The translations under genes and the position numbers were made by a program. DNA of 64,000 nucleotides from Photobacterium phosphoreum (GTDB lineage: Bacteria > Pseudomonadota > Gammaproteobacteria > Enterobacterales > Vibrionaceae): assembly GCF_002954725.1 (NCBI RefSeq), contig NZ_MSCQ01000002.1, forward strand, positions 634,656 to 698,655. The letters run 5' to 3'. Under the pieces are notes generated by a model that worked only from the letters and a program-made list of their open reading frames with translations, was not told where the DNA came from and did no database searches. Positions 63,271-64,000 of the stretch are shown here, piece by piece (positions within the stretch are counted from its first letter, which is position 1; each line of letters begins with the position of its first letter).

Positions 63271-63355
63271 TGGTGGTGGGAGAAGGATTCGAACCTTCGA
63301 AGGCAGTGCCGGCAGATTTACAATCTGCTCCCTTTGGCCACTCGGGAATCCCACC
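63271..63355 (-). tRNA. tRNA-Tyr (anticodon GUA)
   Basis: 85 nt with encoded CCA. GGTGGGA acceptor, anticodon arm CAGAT-TTGTAAA-TCTG type gives GUA, long variable arm. Last gene of the four-tRNA operon Ser-Asp-Thr-Tyr on the minus strand. Confidence 0.96.
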
Positions 63356-63364
63356 GAAATTTAA

Positions 63365-63440
<76 letters not shown>

Positions 63441-63490
63441 ACAAATTTCGTTACATAGCATGTTAATAATTTAACACTATGTCTTTATGT

Positions 63491-63567
63491 TGGCGGAGTG
63501 GACGGGACTCGAACCCGCGACCCCCGGCGTGACAGGCCGGTATTCTAACCAACTGAACTACCACTCC
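63491..63567 (-). tRNA. tRNA-Asp (anticodon GUC)
   Basis: 77 nt with CCA. Acceptor GGAGTGG/CCACTCC, anticodon arm CCGGC-CTGTCAC-GCCGG gives GUC. Confidence 0.97.
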
Positions 63568-63608
63568 AATTCTTTAACTAACTCGACATACATCAGGCTA
63601 TTAGAATT

Positions 63609-63699
63609 TGGCGGAGAGATAGGGATTTGAACCCTAGATACGCTATAAACGTATGCTGGTTTTCAAGACCAGTGCTTTCAACCGCTCAGCCATCTCTCC
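63609..63699 (-). tRNA. tRNA-Ser (anticodon UGA), second copy
   Basis: 91 nt, identical to the copy at 59223-59313. First gene of the Ser-Asp-Thr-Tyr operon. Confidence 0.97.
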
Positions 63700-63711
63700 A
63701 ATGCCGCGAAT

Positions 63712-63738
63712 AATATAGTGCTAATCTTTCTCTGTAAA
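63712..63738 (-). promoter_or_regulatory. Promoter of the tRNA operon
   Basis: On the minus strand TTTACA, 15 bases, TATATT, then GC-rich CGCGGC before the tRNA: a stable-RNA type promoter with a slightly short spacer. Confidence 0.65.
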
Positions 63739-63961
63739 GCAATAATACTAAAAAGATTTTTAAGTGATCAGCAATTAAACAAAAGTTATTAATGGCACTC
63801 AGTTTGATGTTTTATACACCAATTTTATCGTGCAAACATTTACATACTGAAGCATATTCTCACTTACTGAGATTCAAATCTTGGAGAAAAAATAAAGAAA
63901 CACTCACTAAACTAAGAGAAAATTGTTTGGTGGCAGGATCTAGCACCCTCCACTCTCAAAA
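63739..63961. other. Region upstream of the tRNA operon
   Basis: About 220 bp, AT-rich. No convincing gene. A single CTAGCACC at 63940-63947 foreshadows the array that follows. Confidence 0.4.
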
Positions 63962-64000
63962 CCTAGCACCTAGCACCTAGCACCTAGCACCTAGCACCTA
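63962..64000. repeat. Tandem heptamer array CCTAGCA, more than five copies, running off the window
   Basis: Five perfect copies and a partial sixth up to the last base. In the phase TAGCACC it differs at one base from the reverse complement (TCGCACC) of the array at 59091. Confidence 0.93.

Noticed and set aside
63792..63980. Open frame running into the heptamer array
   Set aside because: No ribosome site and its end lies in the repeat DNA; probably chance.

Overview
This window looks like a chromosomal segment of an AT-rich marine gammaproteobacterium of the Vibrionaceae, most likely Photobacterium or a close relative. The evidence is the gene content: a CqsA-type quorum-sensing synthase, pqiABC, deaD next to rnb, corA, a modular GH19 chitinase, ModE, and small Vibrionaceae-type hypothetical genes. 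The genus is an inference from gene content; no rRNA is present.

Layout. 1-711 is the start of a secreted metzincin protease, cut by the window edge. 1001-2174 is cqsA, broken by a frameshift in a run of nine A. 2383-6716 holds a HAD phosphatase and the convergent pqiABC operon. 7224-10696 holds a membrane diguanylate cyclase, a PACE efflux pump, a RelA/SpoT-type alarmone synthetase and a KTSC protein. 10900-15714 runs in one direction: CobW-type GTPase, an adjacent TldD/TldE protease pair, and ModE. 16264-23656 is housekeeping: an SDR/LysR divergent pair, deaD, rnb and a DUF1415 gene. 23798-36956 mixes signalling, fumC, lipoproteins, two gene remnants (an amidohydrolase with an internal deletion and a DUF1501 tail), efflux pumps and an ABC exporter.

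37.1-48.6 kb is an accessory region. About ten copies of one non-coding repeat (up to about 220 bp, imperfect terminal inverted repeats starting GGACA[G/C]CCAT, and a strong central hairpin preceded by GTAG in most copies) separate one-gene or one-operon units. These units are a four-gene ABC-three-component (ABC-3C) predicted conflict system, an unknown gene behind an apparent LexA box and CRP site, a lipoprotein, a GalP-type sugar porter, small unknowns, a DUF1016 nuclease remnant cut by one repeat copy, and a D,D-carboxypeptidase. A two-gene operon of different base composition (outer-membrane barrel plus serine hydrolase, 48.6-51.5 kb) follows.

52.2-64 kb returns to core-like content: corA behind an unusual structured leader, a 1121-residue chitinase, small membrane proteins, five tRNA genes (two identical tRNA-Ser) and a 959-residue GNAT / FAD-oxidase / methyltransferase fusion. 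Two tandem arrays of nearly the same heptamer lie close to the two tRNA-Ser genes.

The best candidates for new biology are the ABC-3C operon with its membrane coiled-coil partner, the repeat family that brackets the accessory genes, the SOS/CRP-controlled unknown gene at 41026, and the three-domain fusion at 60223.
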